Of a stretch of 64,000 bases of DNA, positions 45,600 through 54,268 are shown piece by piece (the first letter of the stretch is position 1; the number at the start of each line of letters is the position of its first letter). Made by a program: the position numbers and the translations under genes. Origin of the DNA: Nonomuraea turcica (lineage in GTDB: Bacteria > Actinomycetota > Actinomycetes > Streptosporangiales > Streptosporangiaceae); NCBI RefSeq assembly GCF_030718205.1, contig NZ_JAUZQF010000009.1, forward strand, positions 310,001-374,000. The letters are read 5' to 3'. The notes below the pieces were generated by a model that was not told where the DNA came from, did no database searches, and was given only the letters and a program-made list of their open reading frames with translations.

Positions 45600-46718
45600 A
45601 TGTCGCTGAATCCGCGCCTGGTGAAGGAGAGTTTCTCCGTCGTCGAGCCGCAGGCCGAGCGCGCCACGGCCTATTTCTATGGCCGCTTGTTCGCGGAGAA
45701 CCCGCACCTACGCGCCATGTTCCCGCCCGCCATGGACGTCCAGCGCGACCGCCTGTTCAGCGCGCTGACCCGGATCGTGTGGAGCCTGGACAGCCCGGAC
45801 AGCCTGGCCGCGTTCCTGGGCCAGCTGGGCAGGGACCACCGCAAGTACGGCGTGATCGCCGAGCACTACACGGCGGTCGGCAACGCCCTGCTCGCCACGA
45901 TCCGCCGCTTCGCCGCCGACATCTGGGACCATGAGATCGAGGCCGCCTGGGTGGCGGCCTACACGGCCGCGGCCAATCTGATGATCGAATCCGCCGACGA
46001 CGATTCGGGCGTCTCCCCCGCGTGGTGGCTGGCCGAGGTGATCGACCATGAGCTGCGCCATCGCGACATCGCGGTCATCACGCTGCGGCCCACGCAGCGG
46101 CTGCCGTACCAGGCGGGCCAGTACGTCAACGTCCAGACCGCGCGCTGGCCGCGCGTGTGGCGGACGTTCTCCATCGCCAACGCGCCGCGCACGGACAACA
46201 CGATCAGGCTGCACGTGCGCTCGATCCCCGGCGGCTGGGTGTCCACGACGCTCATCAGGCACACCCGCATCGGCGACACGCTCATGGTGGGCCCGCCGAT
46301 GGGCACGATGACGCTGCGCGAGCAGAGCATGCGCGACGTGTTGTGCGTGGCGGGCGGCACCGGCCTGGCGCCGCTGAAGGCGATCATCGAGTCGATCATC
46401 GCCTCCGGCCGCCGGCCCAACATCCACCTGCTGTACGGCGCCCGCACCGCCGAGGAGCTCTACGACCTGCCCGACCTGATCGCGATGGAGTCGTCGTTCC
46501 CTTGGCTGCGGGTGCTTCCGGTGGTCTCCCACCAGCAGTCGTACGACGGGATGCGCGGCCGCCTGCCCGAGGTGACGCAGCGCTTCCACTCCTGGGCCGA
46601 GCACGACGTCTACGTGTGCGGCCCGCCCGGCATGGTCAACGAGACCGTCCGCCGCCTGCAGATCGACGGCGTGCCGCTGTCGCGCATCCACCGGGACATC
46701 ATCCAGGGCGAACGCTGA
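45600..46718 (+). CDS. Flavohaemoglobin-type protein: globin domain fused to FAD/NAD reductase
   Basis: 372 residues. Residues 1-130 are a globin: Tyr in ATAYFYGRLF (B10 region) and the proximal His in GRDHRKYGVIAEHY (about residue 83). Residues ~140-240 bind FAD (LPYQAGQYVNVQT, RTFSIANAPR), and ~245-372 bind NAD(P)H (VAGGTGLAPLKAIIES, YVCGPPGMV). This is the nitric-oxide dioxygenase/reductase layout with a shorter linker than Hmp. ATG at 45600 begins the globin exactly. It is monocistronic and preceded by a palindrome-bearing AT-rich region. Confidence 0.92.
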   Translation: MSLNPRLVKESFSVVEPQAERATAYFYGRLFAENPHLRAMFPPAMDVQRDRLFSALTRIVWSLDSPDSLAAFLGQLGRDHRKYGVIAEHYTAVGNALLATIRRFAADIWDHEIEAAWVAAYTAAANLMIESADDDSGVSPAWWLAEVIDHELRHRDIAVITLRPTQRLPYQAGQYVNVQTARWPRVWRTFSIANAPRTDNTIRLHVRSIPGGWVSTTLIRHTRIGDTLMVGPPMGTMTLREQSMRDVLCVAGGTGLAPLKAIIESIIASGRRPNIHLLYGARTAEELYDLPDLIAMESSFPWLRVLPVVSHQQSYDGMRGRLPEVTQRFHSWAEHDVYVCGPPGMVNETVRRLQIDGVPLSRIHRDIIQGER

Positions 46719-46758
46719 CCCTTTACCGAAATGTCCACATGAGGTCAGCGTCGAGGGA

Positions 46759-46787
46759 TTGGCGCTGCGGCCAGACAGGCATAGCGT
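46759..46787 (+). promoter_or_regulatory. Putative promoter of the first sialidase-like gene
   Basis: TTGGCG (46759-46764), 17-bp spacer, TAGCGT (46782-46787), about 85 bp before the ATG at 46872. Confidence 0.5.
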
Positions 46788-46871
46788 CCAGTTCTCGGGT
46801 CCTTCCCCCAAGGGTGGAGCGGCCGATCGGGGAGAACCCGACATCGGTTCCGACCGTCTCTTGGAGGCAGG

Positions 46872-48755
46872 ATGCGCTTCCGGCATGCCCTCAACATGGC
46901 CGCCGCGGGCACTCTCGTGCTCGCCGCGACCTCCTTATCGGGTCCCCAGGCCAGCGCCGAGGGGTTCGGCTACGACGATCTCAAGCCCTGGCAGCAGCGT
47001 CTGGCCTCGGGCGCCTTCGTGGACGCCCTGGCCGAGCGGTCCGGCGCCGCCCGGCGCGGGCTGACCGGTTTCAAACCCGCGGCCACGCCGGACTGCGGCG
47101 ACCGCCGTGGCGACAACGTCAAGGTCAACGTCAACTGCGCCACCATCACCGACGCCGACCTGCACGGGCGCTCGCAGGCCCAGAACGAGACCTGGATCGC
47201 GGTCAACCCGAACGACCCCCGGCAGATCGTGGCCGGCTACAACGACTACCGGCGCGGTGACGGCACCTGCGGTGTGTCGTACTCGGGCGACGCCGGCGCG
47301 AGCTGGGCGGACTCCACTGTGCCGAACGGCTTCACCAGGGGCACCGCGTTCGGCGGGGCCGCCCGCCAGTACTGGCAGGGCGGCGGCGACCCGTCGGTGG
47401 ACTGGGACAGCCGCGGCAACGTGTACCTGTCGTGCCTGGCCTTCAACCGGGGCCGCACCGTCAGCCCCAACCCCGACCAGTCCAGCGCCATGTTCGTCTT
47501 CCGCTCCACGGGCACGGCCGGCGCCTCCTTCAACTTCACCGGGCGGCCCGTCGCCGAGCACGCCGACACCGCGGGCGCCGGGAACGTCCTGCTGGACAAG
47601 CAGCTCATGGCCGTCGACCACTACGTCTCCAGCCCGTTCAGGGACCGCGTGTACGTGACGTGGACGACGTTCGACGCCGACGGGACGGCGTACATCTTCG
47701 GCGCGTACTCGGCGGACTACGGCGAGTCGTTCAGCGACCCCGTCCTGATCAGCGGCGACTCCGCGCTGTGCTCCAGCACCTTCGGCGTCCCCACGCCGCG
47801 GGGCAGGTGCAACGTCAACCAGTTCTCGCACCCCAGCGTCGGCCCCGACGGCGCGCTGTACGTGGTGTGGGCCAACTACAACACCACCCCGGCCGGGCCG
47901 GGCGACAACCACCTGCAGGTGCTGCTGGCCAAGTCCACCGACGGCGGCGCCAGCTACTCCGCGCCGGTGAAGGCCGGCGACTTCTTCGAGCTGCCCGACT
48001 GCGCCACCTACCAGAACGGCCAGGACCCCGGCCGCTCCTGCGTGCCGGAGAAGGGCCCCACGTTCACCTCGATCTTCCGGGCCGCCAACTACCCCTACGT
48101 CAACGTCAACCCGAAGAACCCGGCGCAGGTGACGGTGTCGTACGGATCGTTCATCAGCCGCAACTCCCGCGAGTCCGGCGGCTGCACGCCGGCCGGCTTC
48201 ACCGGGCCGCTGGGCAACCCGCTCTACACCGGCGTCAAGTCCGCCTGCAACAACGACATCGTCGTCTCCGAGTCCACCGACGGCGGCGCGAGCTTCGCCG
48301 GCACCTCGACCGACGTGCGCACCCTGCCCTCGGCCACCGACCGGCCCGGGCAGCGCACCACCGACCAGTTCTTCCACGGCTCCGACTACACCCCTGGCGG
48401 CAAGTACGTCGTCACCTACTACGACCGCCAGTACGGCAACGCCGCCGTCACCGGCTTCTCCGACATCTCGCTGTCCACCCGCACCGGCTCCGGCTACGCG
48501 ACCCAGCGGGTGACCTCGTCGAGCATGCCGCCGCCCACGCAGTTCGGCGGGCTGTTCTTCGGTGACTACATCCAGGTGTCGGCCACCGCGACCGGCGCCT
48601 ACCCGGCCTGGGTGGACACCCGCGAGCCGGCGCTGTTCCTGTGCCCCGGCACAGGTGAGCCGGGTGTGCCGCCCAAGACGTGCACGGCGCCGATGCCGCA
48701 GGCCGACCCGGCCAACGAGCAGGAGATCTTCACGGCGCGCAGGCCCGTCTTCTGA
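46872..48755 (+). CDS. Secreted sialidase-like protein with Asp-box (BNR) repeats
   Basis: 627 residues. A signal peptide (MRFRHALNMAAAGTLVLAAT, cleavage after about residue 29, ASA) is followed by a beta-propeller-like domain with Asp-box motifs SGDAGASWADS, SADYGESFSDP, STDGGASYSAP and STDGGASFAG. The fold is that of exo-sialidases and related sugar hydrolases, but I cannot place the catalytic Arg triad, so a binding or other hydrolase role is possible. Four Cys pairs suggest disulfides outside the cell. ATG with GGAGG upstream. The next gene encodes a shorter, related protein. Confidence 0.87.
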   Translation: MRFRHALNMAAAGTLVLAATSLSGPQASAEGFGYDDLKPWQQRLASGAFVDALAERSGAARRGLTGFKPAATPDCGDRRGDNVKVNVNCATITDADLHGRSQAQNETWIAVNPNDPRQIVAGYNDYRRGDGTCGVSYSGDAGASWADSTVPNGFTRGTAFGGAARQYWQGGGDPSVDWDSRGNVYLSCLAFNRGRTVSPNPDQSSAMFVFRSTGTAGASFNFTGRPVAEHADTAGAGNVLLDKQLMAVDHYVSSPFRDRVYVTWTTFDADGTAYIFGAYSADYGESFSDPVLISGDSALCSSTFGVPTPRGRCNVNQFSHPSVGPDGALYVVWANYNTTPAGPGDNHLQVLLAKSTDGGASYSAPVKAGDFFELPDCATYQNGQDPGRSCVPEKGPTFTSIFRAANYPYVNVNPKNPAQVTVSYGSFISRNSRESGGCTPAGFTGPLGNPLYTGVKSACNNDIVVSESTDGGASFAGTSTDVRTLPSATDRPGQRTTDQFFHGSDYTPGGKYVVTYYDRQYGNAAVTGFSDISLSTRTGSGYATQRVTSSSMPPPTQFGGLFFGDYIQVSATATGAYPAWVDTREPALFLCPGTGEPGVPPKTCTAPMPQADPANEQEIFTARRPVF

Positions 48756-48832
48756 TCGGGAGGTTGACAGGAGGGGCTGGACGGTGCGTTGTGGAAGGTG
48801 ACACGCGCGCCGTCCAGTCCTGGAGGTCGACT

Positions 48833-50266
48833 GTGCCATCGCCCGCCGGCCGCCGAGCCATCGGCGCGCTCGTCATCGCCGGCACGCTGCTCCTCACCTC
48901 CGCCCCGGCGGCGGCGGACGTCCGGCTGACCGAGATCGGGGCGGACGCGTACGCCAACGCCACCAGCCAGCACGGCACGCAGGCCGGCCCCGACACCTTC
49001 CAGTGGGGCACGACCATCGTGACCGCGCAGCAGGCGGGCAGGTTCTTCGACGGCGGGGCGTCCGGCATCGCGTTCGCGACGTCGGGCGACAACGGCGCCA
49101 CGTGGGCCAAGGGCGTGCTGCCGGGGATCACCGGGTTCGGCGGAGGGCCTTACCAGCGGGTCAGCAATCCCTCCGTGGCCTATGACGCCAGGCACGACGT
49201 CTGGCTCGTGGCCTCGCTCGGGCTCACCGACACGAATGGGATCACGGGCGCGGCCGTTGTCGTCAGCCGCTCCGACGACGGCGGCCGCACCTGGGCGAAC
49301 CCGGTCGTCGTCGCGGCGGGCGGCGACCTCGACAAGAGCTGGATCGCCTGCGACAACACCCCCGCCAGCCCGTACTACGGCCGCTGCCACGTCGCGTTCG
49401 ACGACCACGGCGCAGGCAATGCGATCAGCGTCGCCCGCTCCGCCGACAGCGGCCTGACCTGGACGGTGACCGCCACCGCCGCGACCGGCCTCGGCGCGCA
49501 GCCGGTGGTGCGGCCCGACGGCGCCGTCGTGGTGCCGTACCTGGGCGGCGACGACCGGATCCGCGCCATCCGCTCCCGCGACGGCGGCGCCACCTGGAGC
49601 GACAGCGTGCCGGTCTCCACGGTGCAGCGACACACGCCAGCGGGCGGGTTACGCGCCTTACCCCTGCCGTCGGCCGAGACGGACGCGGCCGGCACCGTGT
49701 ACGTCGTCTGGCAGGACTGCCGCTTCCAGCTCTTCTGCGCCGGCAACGACATCGTGCTGGCCACGTCGGCCGACGGCGCCCAATGGGACCACGTCACCCG
49801 TGTCACCGCCGATGGCGGCGACCACTTCATCCCCGGCCTCGGCGTCGACCGCTCCACCTCCGGCGGCTCGGCCAGGCTCGCCCTCGCCTACTACCGCTAC
49901 CCCGACGCCGCCTGCGCCGAGGCGACCTGCCGGCTCACCGTCGCCTACACCTCCTCCGCCAACGGCGGCGGCAGCTGGTCCCCGCCCGCCGAGCTACGCG
50001 GGCCGATGAAACCGGACTGGCTCGCCAACACCGCGCAGGGCCGCATGGCCGGCGACTACATCTCCACCTCGATCGTCCCCGGCGGCAACGCCTTCCCCGC
50101 CTTCACGGCCGCCGCCGCACCCGCGGGCGGCGCGTACGACGTGCGCACCTACACCGTCTCCGGCGGCCTGCCCATCACGGGCGGCGGCCCCGCCCTGCTG
50201 TCCATCGAGGGCCCCGTCGCGGCCGGCGACACCCCGCCGCCCGACGCGCCGGCCACTGCCCGCTGA
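48833..50266 (+). CDS. Second secreted sialidase-like Asp-box protein
   Basis: 477 residues. Signal peptide (VPSPAGRRAIGALVIAGTLL to APAAA), then a propeller with Asp-boxes SGDNGATWAKG, SDDGGRTWANP, SADSGLTWT and SRDGGATWSDS. The GTG at 48833 follows TGGAGG at ideal distance; the frame upstream is non-coding. It lies 77 bp after the larger sialidase-like gene, same strand, so they probably form a transcript and arose from a common ancestor, though they are well diverged. The substrate is unknown. Confidence 0.86.
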   Translation: MPSPAGRRAIGALVIAGTLLLTSAPAAADVRLTEIGADAYANATSQHGTQAGPDTFQWGTTIVTAQQAGRFFDGGASGIAFATSGDNGATWAKGVLPGITGFGGGPYQRVSNPSVAYDARHDVWLVASLGLTDTNGITGAAVVVSRSDDGGRTWANPVVVAAGGDLDKSWIACDNTPASPYYGRCHVAFDDHGAGNAISVARSADSGLTWTVTATAATGLGAQPVVRPDGAVVVPYLGGDDRIRAIRSRDGGATWSDSVPVSTVQRHTPAGGLRALPLPSAETDAAGTVYVVWQDCRFQLFCAGNDIVLATSADGAQWDHVTRVTADGGDHFIPGLGVDRSTSGGSARLALAYYRYPDAACAEATCRLTVAYTSSANGGGSWSPPAELRGPMKPDWLANTAQGRMAGDYISTSIVPGGNAFPAFTAAAAPAGGAYDVRTYTVSGGLPITGGGPALLSIEGPVAAGDTPPPDAPATAR

Positions 50267-50286
50267 CCCCCGGGACCGCCCGCCGG

Positions 50287-51078
50287 CTACCGGAACGCCG
50301 CCGCGGTCTCCTCGTCATTGGGCCAGAACGTCTCGATGGCCAGCTCCGACACCGTCACGTCCACCGGCGTCCCGAACGTCGCGATCGTCGTGAACATCGA
50401 CAACACCCGGTCACCGGCCGCGATCCGCAGCGGCACCAGAATGTCCGCCGGCCCCGGCACGTGCGCCACGTTGAGATCCACCCCGGGATAGGTGTACGAC
50501 GCCAGCTCGTCGTGCAACTCGGCCAGCCGCCCGTTCCCGGACATCTCAGCCTGCCGGCGCAGCTGATGCAGCAGGTGCGCGCGCACCTCGGCGAGGTTGA
50601 GCAGCCTGCCGCCCATGGCGTCCGGGTGCAGCGACAGGCGCATCACGTTGATCGGCTCCTTCAGCAGCTCGGCCGGTACGCCCTCCATGAACATCCCGGC
50701 CGCCGAGTTGGCCGCCACCAGGTTCCACGTCGCGTCCACCACGAGCGCCGGATACGGCTCGTGCCCCGCCAGGATCTTGTCCAGCGCCTGCCGGACGACC
50801 TGCATCTCGGGGGCGCGTACCTCACGTTCGGGATAGACCGGCGCGAACCCCGCCGCCATCAGCAGCCTGTTGCGGTGCCGCAGCGGCACTCCTAGCTCCT
50901 CGGCCAGCTTCATCACCATCTCACGGCTCGGCCGGGCGCGCCCGGTCTCCAGAAAGCTGATGTGGCGAGCCGAGACGTCGGCCTCGATGGCCAGGTCGAG
51001 CTGGCTCACGCGGCGCCGCTGCCGCCATGAGCGCAACAGATCACCAAAAGACTCTTCTCGTATGGCTACCGCTCCCAT
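50287..51078 (-). CDS. XRE-family regulator with MmyB-like ligand-binding domain
   Basis: 263 residues. Helix-turn-helix at residues ~10-65 (FGDLLRSWRQRRRVSQLDLA, DVSARHISFLETGRARPSRE), then the MmyB-like PAS-related domain (YPALVVDATWNLVAANSAAG, MRLSLHPDAMGGRLLN) that binds fatty-acid-like or other small ligands. ATG at 51078. It is divergent from the BNR/ThiS-like gene pair; a perfect palindrome sits 36 bp upstream of its start. It probably represses itself and perhaps the divergent pair. Confidence 0.92.
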   Translation of the reverse strand: MGAVAIREESFGDLLRSWRQRRRVSQLDLAIEADVSARHISFLETGRARPSREMVMKLAEELGVPLRHRNRLLMAAGFAPVYPEREVRAPEMQVVRQALDKILAGHEPYPALVVDATWNLVAANSAAGMFMEGVPAELLKEPINVMRLSLHPDAMGGRLLNLAEVRAHLLHQLRRQAEMSGNGRLAELHDELASYTYPGVDLNVAHVPGPADILVPLRIAAGDRVLSMFTTIATFGTPVDVTVSELAIETFWPNDEETAAAFR

Positions 51079-51113
51079 GCCCGGAAACCTATCGGTTGGA
51101 GGGAAGCGTCACG

Positions 51114-51130
51114 ATTACCCGGCAGGTAAT
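51114..51130. promoter_or_regulatory. Candidate operator ATTACC-CGGCA-GGTAAT
   Basis: Perfect 6-bp inverted arms with a 5-bp spacer, 36 bp before the XRE/MmyB ATG and 110 bp before the divergent BNR gene. Size and placement fit a dimeric helix-turn-helix regulator. Confidence 0.55.
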
Positions 51131-51239
51131 GCCGGTCCCCGGCCGAGGGCCGCGTGGAGCGGGCGGGCGGGAATCTCCCAGTCCTCGGAACTTGTCGGCC
51201 CCGCGTGGCACGATGGCCGCAAGCGAAGGGAGCAACCGC

Positions 51240-52319
51240 ATGAGTGACACACTGCTCGCGATCGGCACCCGCAAGGGCCTGTTCCTCGCCCGCTCGGCGG
51301 ACGGCGGTCCGTTCGAGATCGAGCCGATCCAGTTCTCCACGGTCGCGGTGCCCTCGGTGGCGATCGACACCCGCGGCACCACACCCCGGCTCCTTGCCGG
51401 CATCGAATACGGGCACTTCGGCCCGTCTGTCATGTATTCCGACGACCTCGGCCAGACCTGGGGTGAGGCGGACAAGCCGCCCATCGCCTTCCCCGAGAAG
51501 ACCGAGGCGACCCTGACCAGGGTGTGGCAGTTGACACCCTCGCCCTCCGAGCCCGACGTCGTGTGGGCGGGCGTCGAGCCGGGCGCGCTGTTCCGCTCGC
51601 AGGACCGCGGAGTCACCTACGAGCTCGTCGAAGGCCTCTGGGAGCACCCCCACCGTCCGCAGTGGCAGCCGGGCGGCGGCGGCCTGTGCCTGCACACGAT
51701 CATCCCACACCCGTCCGACCCCAAGATCATCGGCGTGGCGATCTCCACAGGCGGCTTCTACCGCTCGACCGACGGCGGCCTGTCCTGGGAGGCGGCCAAC
51801 CAGGGCATTCGCGCCCCGTTCATGCCCGAGGGGCAGCAATATCCGGAGTTCGGGCAGTGCGTGCACAAGGTCGCCATACACCCGTCCCGGCCCGACCGGC
51901 TCTTCCTGCAGCACCACTTCGGCGTCTACCGCAGTGACGACTTCGGCGGGGCCTGGCACGACATCGGTTCCCCGCTCCCGTCGGACTTCGGCTTCCCGAT
52001 CGTCGTGCACCCGTCCCGGCCGGACACGGTCTACGTGCTGCCGCTGCACGCCGACATGGACCGCACCCCCGTCGACCACCACTACCGCGTCTACCGCAGC
52101 GACGACGCCGGCGCCACGTGGCAGCCCCTCGATCGGGGGCTGCCGGAGGAGCCCGTGCACGCGGCCGTCCTGCGCGATGCGATGACCATGTCGGAGGCGG
52201 GCCTGTTCTTCGGCACGCGCGACGGCGAGGTCTACGGATCCCGCGACGACGGCGCGACGTGGACGCTGGTCGGCCGGCATCTGCCCGACGTGCTCACCGT
52301 GCGCGCGGCGGTGCTGTAG
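51240..52319 (+). CDS. WD40/YVTN/BNR-like repeat protein (cytoplasmic)
   Basis: 359 residues. No signal peptide. Seven-bladed propeller-like repeats with Asp-box-type motifs: ARSADGGPFEIEP, YSDDLGQTWGEAD, RSQDRGVTYELVE, RSTDGGLSWEAAN, RSDDFGGAWHDIG, RSDDAGATWQPLD and GSRDDGATWTLVG. Start MSDTLLAIGTRKGLFLARS is common to this family. Often annotated as exo-sialidase or photosystem-assembly-like, but the function is unknown. It is followed after three bases by a ThiS-like gene, a pair seen in other bacteria by my recollection, which suggests a joint role. Confidence 0.88.
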   Translation: MSDTLLAIGTRKGLFLARSADGGPFEIEPIQFSTVAVPSVAIDTRGTTPRLLAGIEYGHFGPSVMYSDDLGQTWGEADKPPIAFPEKTEATLTRVWQLTPSPSEPDVVWAGVEPGALFRSQDRGVTYELVEGLWEHPHRPQWQPGGGGLCLHTIIPHPSDPKIIGVAISTGGFYRSTDGGLSWEAANQGIRAPFMPEGQQYPEFGQCVHKVAIHPSRPDRLFLQHHFGVYRSDDFGGAWHDIGSPLPSDFGFPIVVHPSRPDTVYVLPLHADMDRTPVDHHYRVYRSDDAGATWQPLDRGLPEEPVHAAVLRDAMTMSEAGLFFGTRDGEVYGSRDDGATWTLVGRHLPDVLTVRAAVL

Positions 52320-52322
52320 GCG

Positions 52323-52634
52323 ATGGTGACGAAACCCGTGACGATGGTGGTGTTCGTGCTGCCGAGCGTGCTGCGCCGCTGGGTGAGCGGGCGCACGGAG
52401 GTCAAGGTCTTCGCCGTGGGCGCCGACCGCGACTCCCCGCCCACGCTGGGCTCCGCCCTCGACATGCTCCGGCGTACGCATCCGCTGCTGGAGGAGCGGC
52501 TGCGCGATGACTACGGATGCATCCGCAGGCACATCAGCATGATCGTATGCGGGGAGAACTCCCGGGGACTTGGCGGCCTGGACTGCGCCCTGCCGCCGGG
52601 CGCCGAGGTCTACGTGATGCCGGCGCTGGCCTGA
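52323..52634 (+). CDS. MoaD/ThiS-like beta-grasp protein without the terminal Gly-Gly
   Basis: 103 residues. A ubiquitin-like beta-grasp layout is suggested by VTMVVFVLPSVLRRWVSGRT, SALDMLRRTHPLLEERL, RRHISMIVCGENSRGLGGLD and PPGAEVYVMPALA. Sulfur carriers end in Gly-Gly; this one ends PALA, so it cannot be activated as a thiocarboxylate unless processed. The start codon lies three bases after the BNR gene stop, so the two are translationally coupled. Function unknown. Confidence 0.8.
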   Translation: MVTKPVTMVVFVLPSVLRRWVSGRTEVKVFAVGADRDSPPTLGSALDMLRRTHPLLEERLRDDYGCIRRHISMIVCGENSRGLGGLDCALPPGAEVYVMPALA

Positions 52635-52753
52635 GCCCGCGTCTGTCCGATCCGGCGGTCGCCGTCATGGCGACCGGCCGGGTCTTCACGCATGCCGGCC
52701 GCGCAGGGTCCACGTCCGCTCGCCTGGGCGGTGGCGATCATACTGTTGACGTC

Positions 52754-53500
52754 ATGAGCTTCGACGGCACACCCCGGCCAGACCCGCGCTGGCACCACGC
52801 GCAGACCGACCTCGACGACTTCACCATCATCAGTTACCGGGTGGATGCCGACGCGGTGGCCCGGCACCTGCCCGAGGGCTTCGCTCCGATGAAGATGGAT
52901 TTCGAGGACGGGCCGGGCACCCTGATCTCCGCGGTGGCCTTCAAGGACCGCGACTTCCACTTCCGGTTCCTTCCGCAGGTGAGCATCGATTGCGGTCAGA
53001 TCAACTACCGGGCCTACGTCACGGCGTACGGCAAGACGGGCGTGTGGTTCTTCGGCACCAGCCTTGACCACCCCGTCGTCGCGATCCCGCAGCACCTGTG
53101 GGGCATGCCGTGGCGCCGCGACCGCATCCGCATCGAGGCGGACTGGGACGGCACCCCGCCGCGCTGGCGGCTCGACGCCGGGGACGCCTCTTGTGACGCC
53201 ACCGAGCTCCCCCAGCCGCTCAGCCTCCTGGACGGCTTCACGGGCGAGCCCGACTGGCTGGAGCGGCTCACCCATCCCACCCTGGGCTGGTATCGGCGTC
53301 GGGGCGGCAAGCTGGGGGTCTACAGCATCTGGCACCCGGTCATGCGCCCTCGCTATCTCGCCGCGGCCTCCGCGAGCTTCCCCGTATTCGAGCGCCTCGG
53401 CCTGATCACGCCCGGCACGCCGCCGCACTCGATCCTGGGCCAGCGGCGCCTGCCTTTCGACATCCACACCCCGCCCCACCGCTTCCGCCCGGAGGCGTGA
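52754..53500 (+). CDS. DUF2071/acetoacetate-decarboxylase-superfamily-like protein
   Basis: 248 residues. TIISYRVDADAVARHLPEGF, INYRAYVTAYGKTGVWFF and SIWHPVMRPRYLAAASASF match the beta-barrel proteins grouped as DUF2071/acetoacetate-decarboxylase-like. The acetoacetate-decarboxylase catalytic Lys pair is not evident, so the enzyme name should not be assumed. ATG at 52754; the preceding 119 bases after the ThiS-like gene hold no gene. The end is followed by a pseudogene on the other strand. Confidence 0.75.
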   Translation: MSFDGTPRPDPRWHHAQTDLDDFTIISYRVDADAVARHLPEGFAPMKMDFEDGPGTLISAVAFKDRDFHFRFLPQVSIDCGQINYRAYVTAYGKTGVWFFGTSLDHPVVAIPQHLWGMPWRRDRIRIEADWDGTPPRWRLDAGDASCDATELPQPLSLLDGFTGEPDWLERLTHPTLGWYRRRGGKLGVYSIWHPVMRPRYLAAASASFPVFERLGLITPGTPPHSILGQRRLPFDIHTPPHRFRPEA

Positions 53501-53524
53501 GCGGGGTGCGCGAGGCGATGTCGT

Positions 53525-54135
53525 TCAGGGGCAGACGCGCCCGTTGGCCTCGAAGGCCTCATGGGTCAGGGGCATGAGCTCCGCCCACAGTCTCTCCATC
53601 TTCTCCGCGACCATCTCGATCTCCCGCTGCGGGAAGGACGGGAACGTGGAGTCCTCTCGCTTGACCCGGAGAGACAGGAAGTTCATCAAGGCGCGGGCGT
53701 TGACTGCCGGTAGCTCTCCTGAGTCGCCTCGGTCACGATCTCGTGCTGCTCGGGAGTGCCGTCCTTGAACACGTATTTGCCGGGCTTGCCTTCCTGCACC
53801 AGCTGGCGTTCAGGGCCGGGCACATAGAAAACCGGGACCAGCTGACGGTATCGGCCGGACTCCTCGTTGCAGGAGAAGGCGCGGTGCCGCATGAACTCGC
53901 GGAAGACGAAGATCGGCGCGCTGATGTAGAAGGTCATGGACGAATGCTCGAACGGCGTGCCGTGCCTGTCGCGCATCAGGAAGTTGATGAGCCCCTTGGA
54001 GCGCTGAGGGTCGGCTTCGAGCTCGGCCAGCGAGCTCTCCCCCTTCGTGGAGACGCGTGCGGCCCACAGCACATCGGCGTCCGATGCGGCGGACTTGATT
54101 TGCGCGCCTCGGCGCGAGTCGGCGTCCCTCCCCAT
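53525..54135 (-). pseudogene. thyX: Flavin-dependent thymidylate synthase (ThyX), inactivated by internal deletion
   Basis: The first 150 codons (from ATG 54135) are ThyX: ASDADVLWAARVSTKGESSL, GLINFLMRDRHGTPFEHSSM and the RHRxxSxNExSxR signature (RHRAFSCNEESGR). The frame then ends after QESYRQ with STPAP and a stop at 53686. In another frame the C-terminus resumes directly at NARALMNFLSLRVKRED and runs to ANGRVCP and a stop at 53525. The roughly 30 residues normally between these points, including the dUMP-binding segment RxxLPVxLYS, are missing. The gap is too large for a sequencing slip, so this is a deletion with frame loss. Another thymidylate synthase must be encoded elsewhere. Confidence 0.88.
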
Positions 54136-54204
54136 CCTCTGGCCCCATTCTCTGCGGTACGGCGTGCGCACGGGCAGGTCAGGGGCGGTGCGGCCAGACA
54201 ATGC

Positions 54205-54265
54205 TTGTCGCTTCAAGTTTTTAGGTCTACAGTCGGGGCCCGCAGTGAAAACTTGAAGGGTCAAG
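54205..54265 (+). promoter_or_regulatory. Promoter with two MarR-type operators for the doxX-marR operon
   Basis: TTGTCG (54205-54210), 17-bp spacer and TACAGT (54228-54233). CTTCAAGTTTT (54211-54221) fills the spacer and pairs as an inverted repeat with AAAACTTGAAG (54248-54258). A second compact palindrome, CTTGA-AGGG-TCAAG (54252-54265), lies just before the doxX ATG (54269). The layout is that of an operon repressed by its own MarR protein. Confidence 0.65.
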
Positions 54266-54268
54266 CTT

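Noticed and set aside
53544..53768. 74-codon plus-strand frame after the DUF2071-like gene
   Set aside because: It overlaps the thyX remnant antisense, and its residues are explained by ThyX codons.
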